Positions 8,346-17,221 of a DNA stretch of 64,000 nucleotides are shown here, piece after piece. Source of the stretch: Rhodobacterales bacterium HKCCA1288 (GTDB lineage: Bacteria > Pseudomonadota > Alphaproteobacteria > Rhodobacterales > Rhodobacteraceae). Under the pieces are notes generated by a model. It had not been told where the DNA came from and ran no database searches. It saw only the letters and a program-made list of their open reading frames with translations. The position numbers and the translations under genes were made by a program. The stretch spans positions 434,001-498,000 of the forward strand of contig CP065161.1 in the NCBI GenBank assembly GCA_015693905.1, written 5' to 3'. Every line of letters starts with the position of its first letter. Within the stretch, counting starts at the first letter, position 1.

Positions 8346-10012
8346 GTCACCCTCGCTTGCATCGCGCGTCTGTTGCGCCAAACATAGCGCGGGGTCAAGA
8401 AGGCCAGCAGATAGACCAACAGGGGCAGCGCGGCCTGAAGGCTGCCATAAACCCCTGTGATCCTGCGATCCCCGCCTGAGGCGAGCGTGACCGCCTCAGT
8501 GGTGATCGTAGCAACCCTGCCGCCGCCCACAAAGAGGGTCGGCAGATATTGCGCAATGGAAACGGCAAAGCCAACTGCCATGGCCACCATGATTGCCCGA
8601 AGCATCAAGGGAAGTTTCACAGCGAAAAACCGCCGCCACGGCCCTGCGCCAAGTGCGGCTGCCGCCTGTGAAACCCTGCGATCTAGTGCGCGCCACGGAT
8701 CGAGCAGCATCAACAAAATATAGGGATAAACGAACAAAATATGCGCCCAAATCACGGGCGCCACCCCTGCCGTGATGCCAAGTTTCAGCGCGGCAATATT
8801 CACCCCATAAAGAAACCCAATTTGGGGCATCAACAGCGGGGTGTATATCAGCGGCAAAAGGATAGGTTTCGCCAATTTGTTGGGCAAATGATCCACCGCC
8901 TCGAGTGTCAGAAGCGCAAGCGGTGTTGCGATTGTCAGACTGATCACTGCGATCTCAAGGCTTGTCTGAAGGGGCGCAGCCCAATCGCCGCTTTGCCATG
9001 CCCTGAGGGATAGGGATTGTGGAAAAACATCAGGCCAAACCCAACGCCATGTGATCGACCACAAAAGCAAGCCCACAATGCCGAGCAGACCCAACCCCAT
9101 GATCCCGCGCGGCAGGGGCGTGGTCCATGACAGGGGTATCCGCGTTCCCCCACGCCGCCCCATGCGCGCCTCGGCCTTGGCAAGTCGCATCATGCCGCGC
9201 TCACATAACCATAGGCTGAGACAGGCCAAGGCAATCAGTGCGATTTGAACCATAGCCCCCGCAAATGCGGGCAATAGCAGCGTCAAATCAGGCGCGATGA
9301 ACAGGCGCGTGACTAAGACGGCGAAGGTTGGCGGCGCATTCGGCCCCAAGATCAAGGCCATATCCACCACAGATAGCCCGTAAGCCAACACTACCATCAC
9401 AGGCAGTCGGATCAGCGGGTAAAGCTGCGGCAAGATCAGCAGCGCCCAAATGCGCAGCGTGCCATAGCCAAGGCTTGCCCCGATTTGGCGCGTGCGGGTC
9501 ACGGGCAATTGCGCCATGGCGCTGGCGATAGCGATGACCAAAAAGGGGGTTTCTTTGATCACTAAGCCAAGGATCAATGCAAACCCCGCAGGATCATTCA
9601 CCAAGGCCAGATCTGGGGGGCGCTCAAAGCCCAAAAGGGGCGTAAGCGCGCGCATGATCCACCCCGAAGGCGCAATCAAGAATGCAAGGCCAAGGGCGAT
9701 TGCAGCGTGGGGAATGGCCAATAGCGGGGCTAAGATACGGCTTTCCCCCCCGCCTTGCGCCACGAAGATCAGCGCAAGCAACAGTGAGATGGCCGTGGCC
9801 ACCCCCCCTGTTTGCAGCGACAGACCAAGCGCGCCCCAAAACTCGGGCACCGCCATCAAGCGCTGATAGGGCGCAAATGTCAGGTGATCTGCGCCAATCG
9901 CGGGGAAAAAGCCCAAACTGGCCGCAAGGCCAATGGCAAAGCCCGCGACAATCGGGGCCAAGACCAAGGCCGCCGCCGCGCTGAACACACCGATAGATGC
10001 GCCACGCCCCAT
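8342..10012 (-). CDS. ynjC: YnjC-type ABC transporter permease (fused two-domain)
   Basis: A 556-residue membrane protein with two tandem permease modules of roughly 270 residues each, about twelve hydrophobic segments in all. The duplicated EAA-like loops read RTRQIGASLGYGTLRIW in the first half and RRVSQAAAALGAGPWRRFF in the second. A single polypeptide can therefore supply both membrane domains, as in YnjC and in thiamine- or iron-type transporters. Its ATG at 10012 shares one base with the stop of the binding-protein gene; an earlier ATG at 10036 would overlap more and is less likely. Confidence 0.83.
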   Translation of the reverse strand: MGRGASIGVFSAAAALVLAPIVAGFAIGLAASLGFFPAIGADHLTFAPYQRLMAVPEFWGALGLSLQTGGVATAISLLLALIFVAQGGGESRILAPLLAIPHAAIALGLAFLIAPSGWIMRALTPLLGFERPPDLALVNDPAGFALILGLVIKETPFLVIAIASAMAQLPVTRTRQIGASLGYGTLRIWALLILPQLYPLIRLPVMVVLAYGLSVVDMALILGPNAPPTFAVLVTRLFIAPDLTLLLPAFAGAMVQIALIALACLSLWLCERGMMRLAKAEARMGRRGGTRIPLSWTTPLPRGIMGLGLLGIVGLLLWSITWRWVWPDVFPQSLSLRAWQSGDWAAPLQTSLEIAVISLTIATPLALLTLEAVDHLPNKLAKPILLPLIYTPLLMPQIGFLYGVNIAALKLGITAGVAPVIWAHILFVYPYILLMLLDPWRALDRRVSQAAAALGAGPWRRFFAVKLPLMLRAIMVAMAVGFAVSIAQYLPTLFVGGGRVATITTEAVTLASGGDRRITGVYGSLQAALPLLVYLLAFLTPRYVWRNRRAMQARVT

Positions 10013-11199
10013 CAGCGTGCGTAGCGCGCCGCCCAATCTTCAGCGATGGCGGTCATCCAGCTGGCATGGGGTTCAAGCAAGGTTGGCCCCAGATCGGCCA
10101 GTTCGGGCAAGGCGGGGCTTTGTGGAAGGTCTGCAAAAAACGCTGCCGCTTCGGCATCCATCAGCGCGGGGTCAAGCACGGAAAACGCGCCGAGATTGTC
10201 GATATTTTGCATATGCGCCTGCGCTTCGGGCGATAACAGGAAATCTGCCACAACCTGCGCCCCGTCAACATGGGCCGCGTTATAGGGGATCGCCACAAAA
10301 CTGATATTTCCAAGCGTTCCCCCCTCGGGCACAAAAACGCGGGCCGTGTCGGGCAAAAGCCCCAAATTGATGGCCGCTGCCGCATAGCTTGGGTCAAAGG
10401 ACATGGTGATATCGATTTCGCCATCGTTCAAAAGGCGCGCTTGGATCGACTCGTTTTCAGGGAATGTTTCACCCTCCCGCCACATCAAGGGGCGCAAGGC
10501 ATCATACCATGCCCAAAGGGGGGCAGTGAGGGCGGCATAATCCGCCTCGCTCACAGGGTTTTGCAGGATGGCGGGGGTATCAACCAAACTGATCAAAGCC
10601 TGTTTTAGAAAACTGGCCCCCATGAAATTGGCAGGATCGGGATGGGTAAAGCGGCCGGGATTGTCACGCGCCCAATCAAGCAATTCGCCCATAGAGTGTG
10701 GCGGGTTCGGAACGCGGGCGCTGTCATGGATGAACACAAATTTGGCCAAGCGCCATGGGGCCTCTAGCCCATCAACGGGAACGGTAAAATCAACCGATGC
10801 AGGCGCATCAGGCGACAGGTCAACAAAGCGCGCATTTGGCAGGCGTTGAACAAAGGGGCCAAACAGCAAATCTTGCTCTTTCATCGCTAGAAAATTTGGG
10901 CCGTTGATCCAGATCAGATCAACCGCGCCGCCCGTGTTCTGACCTGCGGCACGTTCTGAGAGAACCCTTGTCACGGCCTCTGCCGTGTCGGTCAGCGGCA
11001 CATGCTCGACCGCGATACCAAACCGCGCCTGCATCTGCGCATCGACCCAATCAATATAGCTGTTCGTGCGTGGATCACCGCCCCAAGCATGCCAATACAC
11101 AGTCTGCCCGCGCGCGGCATCCACTGTCTCTTGCCATGTTTGCGCATGGGTTTGTGTAGCCATCATAAGGGCCAGTATCGGCAAAAGGCGTTTGATCAT
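10012..11199 (-). CDS. ynjB: YnjB-type ABC transporter substrate-binding protein
   Basis: A 395-residue binding protein with a signal peptide (MIKRLLPILALMMATQTHAQ). The mature start reads TVYWHAWGGDPRTNSYIDW, followed by VDLIWINGPNFLAMKEQDLL, both typical of the YnjB group of extracellular solute-binding proteins. It lies 12 bases downstream of the phosphatidyltransferase gene and directly upstream of the YnjC/YnjD genes, so the transporter is complete. The natural ligand is not established for the family. Confidence 0.84.
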   Translation of the reverse strand: MIKRLLPILALMMATQTHAQTWQETVDAARGQTVYWHAWGGDPRTNSYIDWVDAQMQARFGIAVEHVPLTDTAEAVTRVLSERAAGQNTGGAVDLIWINGPNFLAMKEQDLLFGPFVQRLPNARFVDLSPDAPASVDFTVPVDGLEAPWRLAKFVFIHDSARVPNPPHSMGELLDWARDNPGRFTHPDPANFMGASFLKQALISLVDTPAILQNPVSEADYAALTAPLWAWYDALRPLMWREGETFPENESIQARLLNDGEIDITMSFDPSYAAAAINLGLLPDTARVFVPEGGTLGNISFVAIPYNAAHVDGAQVVADFLLSPEAQAHMQNIDNLGAFSVLDPALMDAEAAAFFADLPQSPALPELADLGPTLLEPHASWMTAIAEDWAARYAR

Positions 11200-11211
11200 G
11201 AGGTCTCTCTC

Positions 11212-11829
11212 TCAATGCGTGTTCGGTGAAAAAGCCACCCATGCCGCGATGAGGCGGGTGAGTGTTGTAATGGCGCAGGCCGCTGCAAAAATAAACGCAA
11301 AGGCAGGGAAGGCCATGGGGAAAAGGCAAAAGACCACAAATGCGGCAATTGTTTCGGCCCCTTCGGTCAGGCCGCCCAAGTAATAGAACCCTTTTTGCGG
11401 AAAGGCTGAAGAATGCAACCCGCGTTTCGCGGCAATCACCGCATAAGCCATAAATGACACGCCCGTACCAATGAAACTGGCCAATAAGAGCGCAGCAGGC
11501 AGGGCGTTGCGAGTCGGGTCGAAGAGCGCAAACCCAATTGGGATGCTCGCGTAAAAGAGAAAATCAAGCGCGATATCCAAAAACGCGCCTCGATCTGTTG
11601 GCCCCGCGATCCGCGCCACAGCCCCATCCAACCCGTCACAAAGGCGGTTGAGCAGGATGAACATAAGACCCAACCCAAAGTGCCCCATTGCAAGCGCAGG
11701 CAGGGCGCACAGCCCCAGAGCAAAGCCAAACAAACTGATCTGATCTGCACTGATATTGGCCTTATACAAAGCTTCGGCAAAGGGGCGGGTCAGGCGGCGT
11801 TGTAGGGGCAATAGGCGGGCATCGATCAT
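11212..11829 (-). CDS. CDP-alcohol phosphatidyltransferase family protein (YnjF-like)
   Basis: A 205-residue membrane enzyme. The CDP-alcohol phosphotransferase motif DGxxAR...G...D...D is visible as LCDGLDGAVARIAGPTDRGA followed by FLDIALDFLFY, carrying all the expected aspartates. About five membrane segments surround it. Family members transfer a phospho-alcohol group from a CDP-linked donor to an acceptor alcohol, usually in phospholipid synthesis. The start at 11829 overlaps the stop of the flavoprotein gene by four bases. E. coli has the homologue ynjF in the same neighbourhood as ynjBCD, so the association is conserved. The acceptor is unknown. Confidence 0.85.
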   Translation of the reverse strand: MIDARLLPLQRRLTRPFAEALYKANISADQISLFGFALGLCALPALAMGHFGLGLMFILLNRLCDGLDGAVARIAGPTDRGAFLDIALDFLFYASIPIGFALFDPTRNALPAALLLASFIGTGVSFMAYAVIAAKRGLHSSAFPQKGFYYLGGLTEGAETIAAFVVFCLFPMAFPAFAFIFAAACAITTLTRLIAAWVAFSPNTH

Positions 11830-13979
11830 TTTCCGAGCCTCCAGTCGTGAAACCGCTGCAGCAGCGTAAGGGCGCGGGGGTTCACGCGTGCTTTGCGCCA
11901 ATTCCCTGCGACATATTTATTCGCCTCTGCGAGGGTTGGATAAATGTGAATGGTGCCCAAGATTTTGTTCAGCCCAAGCCCGTGTTTCATGGCCAAGGTG
12001 AATTCGGCCAAGAGATTTCCCGCCTCGGCCCCGATAATCGTGGCCCCAAGAATGCGATCACTGCCTTTTGCAGTCAGCACCTTTACAAACCCCTTTCTGG
12101 TGCCATCGGCAATGGCGCGGTCAAGATCATCGAGATCATAGCGCGTGACCTCATAAGCCACGCCCTTGGTTTGGGCCTCACTTTCGGACAGGCCAACGCG
12201 GGCGATTTCGGGATCGGTGAAAATTGCAAAAGGAATAGTGCGATAATCGGCTTTGCTGCGCTTAATATCCCCAAACATCGCGTTTACGGCGGCGTAATAG
12301 GCCTCGTGGCTTGCCGTATGGGTGAATTGATAAGGGCCTGCGACATCGCCTGCGGCGAGGATATTGGGGAAAAGGGTTTGCAAATAGTCATTCGTGTCGA
12401 CCTTGCGATCTGTGACAATCCCCAGTTCCTCAAGGCCAAACCCTGTTAGGCGCGGGCTGCGCCCGACTGCCACCAAAAGATCATCGGCCAGGATCACCTC
12501 ACGGCCCTCTGGCCCTTCGATTTCCACGGCAATCTGATCACCCGCACGGCTCACGGATTGCGCCGTTGAGCTTGTTTTGACGGCAACCCCATCGCCCTCT
12601 ATCGCGGCAAGAAGGGCGGCGCTGACCTCCTCATCTTCGCGCGCCAAAAGCCGCGGCGCGCGTTCGATTTGTGTGACCTGAACCCCAAGCCGTGCGAAAC
12701 TTTGCGCCAATTCGCAGCCAATCGGCCCACCCCCTAAAACCACCATGGATTGTGGGGCGGTGTCACGGGTTTTCATCTCTGACCATAATGTGTCAGAGGT
12801 CAGATAGGGCACTTCGGACAGGCCCTTGATGGGGGGGATGGTCGGGGATGCGCCCGTGGCCACGATGATCGCGCGGGTGGATAAGGTTGTGACGCTGCCA
12901 TCATTTTGCGTGATCTCAACATGCCAAGGGTCACGGATGCGGGCATAGCCTTTGATCACTTCGACCCCCAAACCCTCGTAACGCTCTACGCTGTCATGGG
13001 GCGCGATGGTTTCAATCACCTCATGAATGCGGGCCATGACGCGCGAGAAGTCCACCTTGGGGGGCGCTGCGATGAGGCCATATTCCTCGGCATGGGCAAT
13101 GTCATGGGCGCGCTTGGCGGATTTGATCAATGCCTTAGAGGGGACGCAGCCAAAATTGAGGCAATCCCCCCCCATTTCTCCGGCCTCAACCAAGGTGACC
13201 TTGGCCTTGACTGCAGCGGCGATATAGGCCGAAACAAGACCAGCTGCGCCTGCGCCAATCACGATCAGATTGCGATCAAAACGGGCAGGGCGCGTATAGG
13301 GGCGATAGGCGCGATAGCGTTTGGTGCGCGCAATCGCAAATTTTGCAATCCATGGAAAAAGGCCAAGCGCTGCAAAAGATCCAATCAGCGCGGGCGACAG
13401 AATATCAGCAACGGCTGTGATTGTTGCCAATTGCGTCCCTGCGTTCACATAAACGGCCGTTCCTGCAAGCATCCCCAGTTGGCTTACTCCGTAAAAGGTC
13501 AAGGCCTTCATCGGCGATAGGCCCATCACTAGATTAACAACGAAAAAGGGCACAATCGGCACAAGGCGCAAGGTGAAGAGGTAAAAGGCCCCATCTTGTA
13601 CAAGCCCGCGATTGACGCCCTCAAGCCGCGCGCCAAATCGGGCCATAACCCAATCCCGCGCCAGATAGCGGGCGGTGAGAAAGGCCAAGGTCGCCCCAAG
13701 GGATGCGGCAAAGGACACCATCAACAACGCCGACCAAAAGCCGAAAATTGCGCCAGCCCCCAAGGTCATCCAAACCGCCAAAGGCAAAGACAGCGCGGTG
13801 ACCGCCACATAGATCAGGAAATAGAGGCCCCATAAAAGCCCTGCATTTTGGTCGCGCCACATTTGCGCGCCATCCACAAAGCCGCGCAGCCCCTCTAGGG
13901 ATAAATCAAGCGCGGATAGAGCCCAAAACCCTAAGACAATCAGCACCACCAAAAATGCGGCTATAGCGCGTTTTTTCAT
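11826..13979 (-). CDS. TVP38/TMEM64 membrane domain fused to pyridine nucleotide-disulfide oxidoreductase
   Basis: A 717-residue fusion. Residues 1 to about 225 form a TVP38/TMEM64 (DedA-like) membrane domain, with GAGAIFGFWSALLMVSFAAS and the RLVPIVPFFVVNLVMGLSP segment. From about residue 235 it is a flavoprotein of the mercuric reductase/dihydrolipoamide dehydrogenase type. This part has FAD motif VIGAGAAGLVSAYIAA, redox-active GGDCLNFGCVPSKAL (CxxxxC), NAD motif VVLGGGPIGCELAQ, the AAGDVAG FAD segment, and a C-terminal dimer domain with HIYPT carrying the catalytic His. There is no N-terminal heavy-metal domain, so mercury reduction is not supported. It is the first gene of the five-gene minus-strand operon. 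Confidence 0.9.
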   Translation of the reverse strand: MKKRAIAAFLVVLIVLGFWALSALDLSLEGLRGFVDGAQMWRDQNAGLLWGLYFLIYVAVTALSLPLAVWMTLGAGAIFGFWSALLMVSFAASLGATLAFLTARYLARDWVMARFGARLEGVNRGLVQDGAFYLFTLRLVPIVPFFVVNLVMGLSPMKALTFYGVSQLGMLAGTAVYVNAGTQLATITAVADILSPALIGSFAALGLFPWIAKFAIARTKRYRAYRPYTRPARFDRNLIVIGAGAAGLVSAYIAAAVKAKVTLVEAGEMGGDCLNFGCVPSKALIKSAKRAHDIAHAEEYGLIAAPPKVDFSRVMARIHEVIETIAPHDSVERYEGLGVEVIKGYARIRDPWHVEITQNDGSVTTLSTRAIIVATGASPTIPPIKGLSEVPYLTSDTLWSEMKTRDTAPQSMVVLGGGPIGCELAQSFARLGVQVTQIERAPRLLAREDEEVSAALLAAIEGDGVAVKTSSTAQSVSRAGDQIAVEIEGPEGREVILADDLLVAVGRSPRLTGFGLEELGIVTDRKVDTNDYLQTLFPNILAAGDVAGPYQFTHTASHEAYYAAVNAMFGDIKRSKADYRTIPFAIFTDPEIARVGLSESEAQTKGVAYEVTRYDLDDLDRAIADGTRKGFVKVLTAKGSDRILGATIIGAEAGNLLAEFTLAMKHGLGLNKILGTIHIYPTLAEANKYVAGNWRKARVNPRALTLLQRFHDWRLGK

Positions 13980-14058
13980 CGTGGTCCCCTTAGCCTCATT
14001 CGACAGCGTTTCACCGCTTTTGACGAAGAATTCCGCGCGCGCCTAGTCTTATTTCTTT

Positions 14059-14080
14059 CCCTCACACCCATGTGAGAGGG
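14059..14080. other. Inverted repeat 3' of the stress protein gene
   Basis: CCCTCACA and TGTGAGAGGG flank a CCCA loop, giving an 8-9 base-pair stem with one bulge. It is three bases past the universal stress protein stop and about 80 bases upstream of the flavoprotein start. There is no T-run on the minus strand, so it may be a weak transcript end or an operator for the downstream operon. Confidence 0.3.
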
Positions 14081-14082
14081 CG

Positions 14083-14958
14083 TTACCGCATGACCAAAAC
14101 GGGGGCCTTGCAGGATTGGATCATCTGCGTGGTGGTTGAACCGATCATCAATTGGCGCACACGGCTGTGGCCATAGGCCCCCATCACCAAGAGATCATGG
14201 GCAGCGCCACTGCTGCTGTCACTGTCACAGAGCCGCGCAAGCAGGTGCTCGGGCTCGCCCGCCTCGATCAGGATGTCAGCGCCCATGCCTGCCGCGGTCA
14301 GACGATTTTTTGCCGCCTCAAGCGCCGTGATCTGTTCGGCGCTTGGTGTTCCCGCAAAAACCAAAGTGACGGCGCGCTTTGAAAACGCGGGCAAAGTGGC
14401 GACATAATCGACTGCCTTTGTGGCAGAGACCCCACCATCAAATGCGATCAAAAGTTTAGAAATAGGGGCAAAGCTGCGATTGGCGATGAAGACGGGGCGG
14501 TGCGCGCTGCGCAAAATCCGTTCTAGGTTTGACCCCAAATGCGCCATGGCGTGGCTTGCAGCCTCGCCACGTTTGCCGATCATGATCATTTCAGCCGCTT
14601 GTTCTTTGTCAGCCACCGTATCGACAAGATCCCCCTGCCGCAGGCGGGTTTCGACCTCGACCCCCTCGGCGCTGATAAGGGCAGCGGCATCCTCTAGCAC
14701 AGCGCGGCCTTGCTCTTGGGCCAATTTCGCGCGGGCTTCGTCCATTTGTGACAGCTCGGCCAAAAGGCGGCTGCGCGCACCAAGTCGAATTGCGCCGCTA
14801 TAATCTCCCCGATCATGCCCCGACCGGCGACCTAAGATGTGATAAAGCTTGACCTTCCACGCGTTCTGCCCCGCGATCCATGCTGCGTAATGGCACAGGC
14901 TTTCGGAATAGGCCGAGGCATCCACAAGCGCCATCAGGTTTGGTTTATCGGTCATCAC
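14083..14958 (-). CDS. Tandem universal stress protein
   Basis: A 291-residue cytoplasmic protein with two UspA-like domains. The first runs from LMALVDASAYSESLCHYAAW through MIMIGKRGEA. The second starts near residue 165 at LLIAFDGGVSATKAVDYV and ends with the ATP-binding G-2x-G-9x-G(S/T) pattern GAYGHSRVRQLMIGSTTTQM. Only the second domain keeps the full nucleotide-binding glycine motif. The gene follows the SulP transporter by nine bases, so the two are probably co-transcribed. USPs of this type can bind ATP or AMP and regulate partner proteins, so control of the transporter is possible but inferred. Confidence 0.87.
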   Translation of the reverse strand: MMTDKPNLMALVDASAYSESLCHYAAWIAGQNAWKVKLYHILGRRSGHDRGDYSGAIRLGARSRLLAELSQMDEARAKLAQEQGRAVLEDAAALISAEGVEVETRLRQGDLVDTVADKEQAAEMIMIGKRGEAASHAMAHLGSNLERILRSAHRPVFIANRSFAPISKLLIAFDGGVSATKAVDYVATLPAFSKRAVTLVFAGTPSAEQITALEAAKNRLTAAGMGADILIEAGEPEHLLARLCDSDSSSGAAHDLLVMGAYGHSRVRQLMIGSTTTQMIQSCKAPVLVMR

Positions 14959-14967
14959 ACAATCCCC

Positions 14968-16458
14968 TTAATGGCCCGTCAGCGCATCCAAAGCGCCTGG
15001 TTTGTCATGAATGGCAAGTTTATCAACGATGGTCTCTGAGGCCTCGTTTAGGCCGATGACCTCAACCTCAGCACCCTCGCGGCGGAATTTCAAAATCGCC
15101 ATATCCAAGGCGGCTACGGATGAAATATCCCAGATATGGGCATGGGTCAGATCAATGGTGACACGATCTAAGGCTTCTCGGAAATCAAAGGCCTTCATAA
15201 AATCTTCGGAGGAGGCAAAGAAAAGCTGGCCTTCAATCCGATAGTTGCGATGGCGTCCATCGGCCGTGATGCTCGATGTAACGCGAAAGAGCTGCGAGAT
15301 TTTCCACGCAAAGAAAATGCCAGACAGAAGCACCCCAACCAAAACGCCAATTGCAAGGTTGTGCGTGTAAATCACAAAGAACACGGTTGCCAACATCACG
15401 ATAGAGGAGGATTTGGGATGCTCGCGCAAATTGGTGATGGATGACCATGAAAATGTGCCAATCGACACCATGATCATAATCGCGACCAAGGCGGGCATGG
15501 GGATAATCGCCACGATGTCACCAAGCGAGACGCAGAGAATCAACAAGAAAATTCCCGCCACAAAGGTCGAAAGCCGTCCCCGCCCGCCTGATTTTACATT
15601 GATAATCGACTGCCCAATCATGGCGCAGCCCGCCATCCCGCCGATGAACCCGGTGGCAGAATTGGCCAGACCTTGGCCGATGCATTCTTGATTGCGATCT
15701 GACGCTGTGTCGGTCAGATCATCCACAATCTGCTGGGTCATCAGGCTTTCCAACAGGCCCACAACCGCAACGGCGAGTGAATACGGGAAAATGATCTGCA
15801 ATGTTTCAAAAGTCAGCGGGATATCAGGGATCAAAAATACGGGCAGCGTGTCAGGCAATTGCCCCATATCGCCTACAGTGCGCACATCCCACCCCATGAA
15901 GACACATAGCGCCGTCAACACGATGATCGTGACAAGGGGTGATGGAACAGCCCGCGTCAGGCGCGGAAATAGATAGATGATCGCAAGCCCCGCCGCGACC
16001 AAGGGATAGGTCAAAATCGGTACATTGCGCGGGTCAAGTTCGGGCAATTGCGCCATGAAGATCAAAATGGCCAAGGCGTTCACAAAGCCCGTCATGACGG
16101 ATTTTGAAACAAAGCGCATCACATAGCCAAGCCGCAAAAGACCCGCCATGATTTGCAAAAGGCCCGCCAAAACAGTGGCCGCCAAGAGATATTGCAGCCC
16201 GTGATCGCGCACCAATGTCACCATCAAAACGGCGGTGGCGGCGGTGGCCGCCGAAATCATGCCAGGCCGCCCGCCTGTGATTGCGCAAATCACCGCGATG
16301 GAGAAACTGGCGTAAAGCCCTACTTTGGGGTCAACACCTGCAATGATGGAAAAGGCGATTGCCTCAGGGATCAGGGCCAAGGCCACAACCAATCCTGACA
16401 AAAGATCGCCACGGATATTATGCGTCCATTCATGGCGGTAATGCGCGAGAGATATCAT
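14968..16458 (-). CDS. SulP family inorganic anion transporter with STAS domain
   Basis: A 496-residue membrane protein. The N-terminal SulP transmembrane part has about ten to twelve segments, with [20 protein letters not shown] near residue 20 and the family block [20 protein letters not shown] near 270. The C-terminal STAS domain (about 385-496) contains [20 protein letters not shown]. Proteins of this class carry sulfate, bicarbonate or other anions. The start at 16458 has AAGGGA nine bases upstream; an ATG at 16503 lacks a ribosome site. The partner universal stress gene is immediately downstream. The anion cannot be assigned from sequence. Confidence 0.88.
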   Translation of the reverse strand: MISLAHYRHEWTHNIRGDLLSGLVVALALIPEAIAFSIIAGVDPKVGLYASFSIAVICAITGGRPGMISAATAATAVLMVTLVRDHGLQYLLAATVLAGLLQIMAGLLRLGYVMRFVSKSVMTGFVNALAILIFMAQLPELDPRNVPILTYPLVAAGLAIIYLFPRLTRAVPSPLVTIIVLTALCVFMGWDVRTVGDMGQLPDTLPVFLIPDIPLTFETLQIIFPYSLAVAVVGLLESLMTQQIVDDLTDTASDRNQECIGQGLANSATGFIGGMAGCAMIGQSIINVKSGGRGRLSTFVAGIFLLILCVSLGDIVAIIPMPALVAIMIMVSIGTFSWSSITNLREHPKSSSIVMLATVFFVIYTHNLAIGVLVGVLLSGIFFAWKISQLFRVTSSITADGRHRNYRIEGQLFFASSEDFMKAFDFREALDRVTIDLTHAHIWDISSVAALDMAILKFRREGAEVEVIGLNEASETIVDKLAIHDKPGALDALTGH

Positions 16459-16647
16459 CAAATCTAGTCCCTTGCCGGCCTTGGAATGCCAAGGCGGGGT
16501 CATGTCCGATCAGCGTGATCAAGCGTTGATTTTGGCCGCGAGGGGCCGGTGCGCCCCTCTGCTGTTCGGGCGGGTTTTAGGGGGAAATGCCGAACTTGCC
16601 AAGCCCAGAGGGCAAAGTCGCATTTTGGCTTGAGTTCGTGATGGCCG

Positions 16648-17196
16648 ATGCTAACTCTGCCAGACATGCAGCATAGCCGTGCCATAAATCCTGATCCCGC
16701 CGCTTTTGCGGATGTGTTTTTGAAAAGCTTCACCGCCTCTGAAGGGGCGGAGGAGGGGGGATTTGTATCAACACTGGCCGCTGACTTGATCAAAACTACC
16801 CCAGAAAATGACATTGCAGCCTTTGCCGCCCATGAGGGCGATCTGTGCGTGGGCGCGGTGATTTTCACGCGGCTCTATTTTCTGCAGACGAGTAGGATTG
16901 TGTTCTTACTCTCGCCAATGGCGGTATTGCCAAACCATCAGGGGCAGGGCGTGGGGCAGGGGTTGATTGCCTACGCCCTTTCACAGTTGGTGGGCGATAT
17001 CGTGGTCACATATGGTGACCCTGCGTTTTACGGAAAGACGGGGTTTGCGGCCATTGACCCTGTGGTTTTGCCCGCACCTTACCCGTTAAGCCAACCGCAA
17101 GGGTGGATTGCACAATCCTTGACAAAGGCCCCGATTTTACCGCTAGAAGGCCCCGCAACCTGCGCGCCTGCCTTGCGAAACCCCGCATATTGGTAG
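16648..17196 (+). CDS. GNAT family N-acetyltransferase
   Basis: A 182-residue acetyl-CoA dependent acyltransferase-fold protein resembling the YhbS group. The acetyl-CoA binding loop is LPNHQGQGVGQGLIAYAL (Q/RxxGxG/A) near residues 93-110, followed by YGDPAFYGKTGFAAIDP, a conserved YhbS-like stretch. The substrate is unknown. The start at 16648 has no strong ribosome site; an internal ATG at 16666 is an alternative. It sits 25 bases upstream of dusA on the same strand. Confidence 0.75.
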   Translation: MLTLPDMQHSRAINPDPAAFADVFLKSFTASEGAEEGGFVSTLAADLIKTTPENDIAAFAAHEGDLCVGAVIFTRLYFLQTSRIVFLLSPMAVLPNHQGQGVGQGLIAYALSQLVGDIVVTYGDPAFYGKTGFAAIDPVVLPAPYPLSQPQGWIAQSLTKAPILPLEGPATCAPALRNPAYW

Positions 17197-17221
17197 GCCC
17201 CACCACCAACGCGGTAATGAT

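Noticed and set aside
11826-13979. Mercuric reductase call for the flavoprotein fusion
   Set aside because: There is no HMA domain, no C-terminal vicinal cysteine pair and no mer genes. The membrane domain points to another role.
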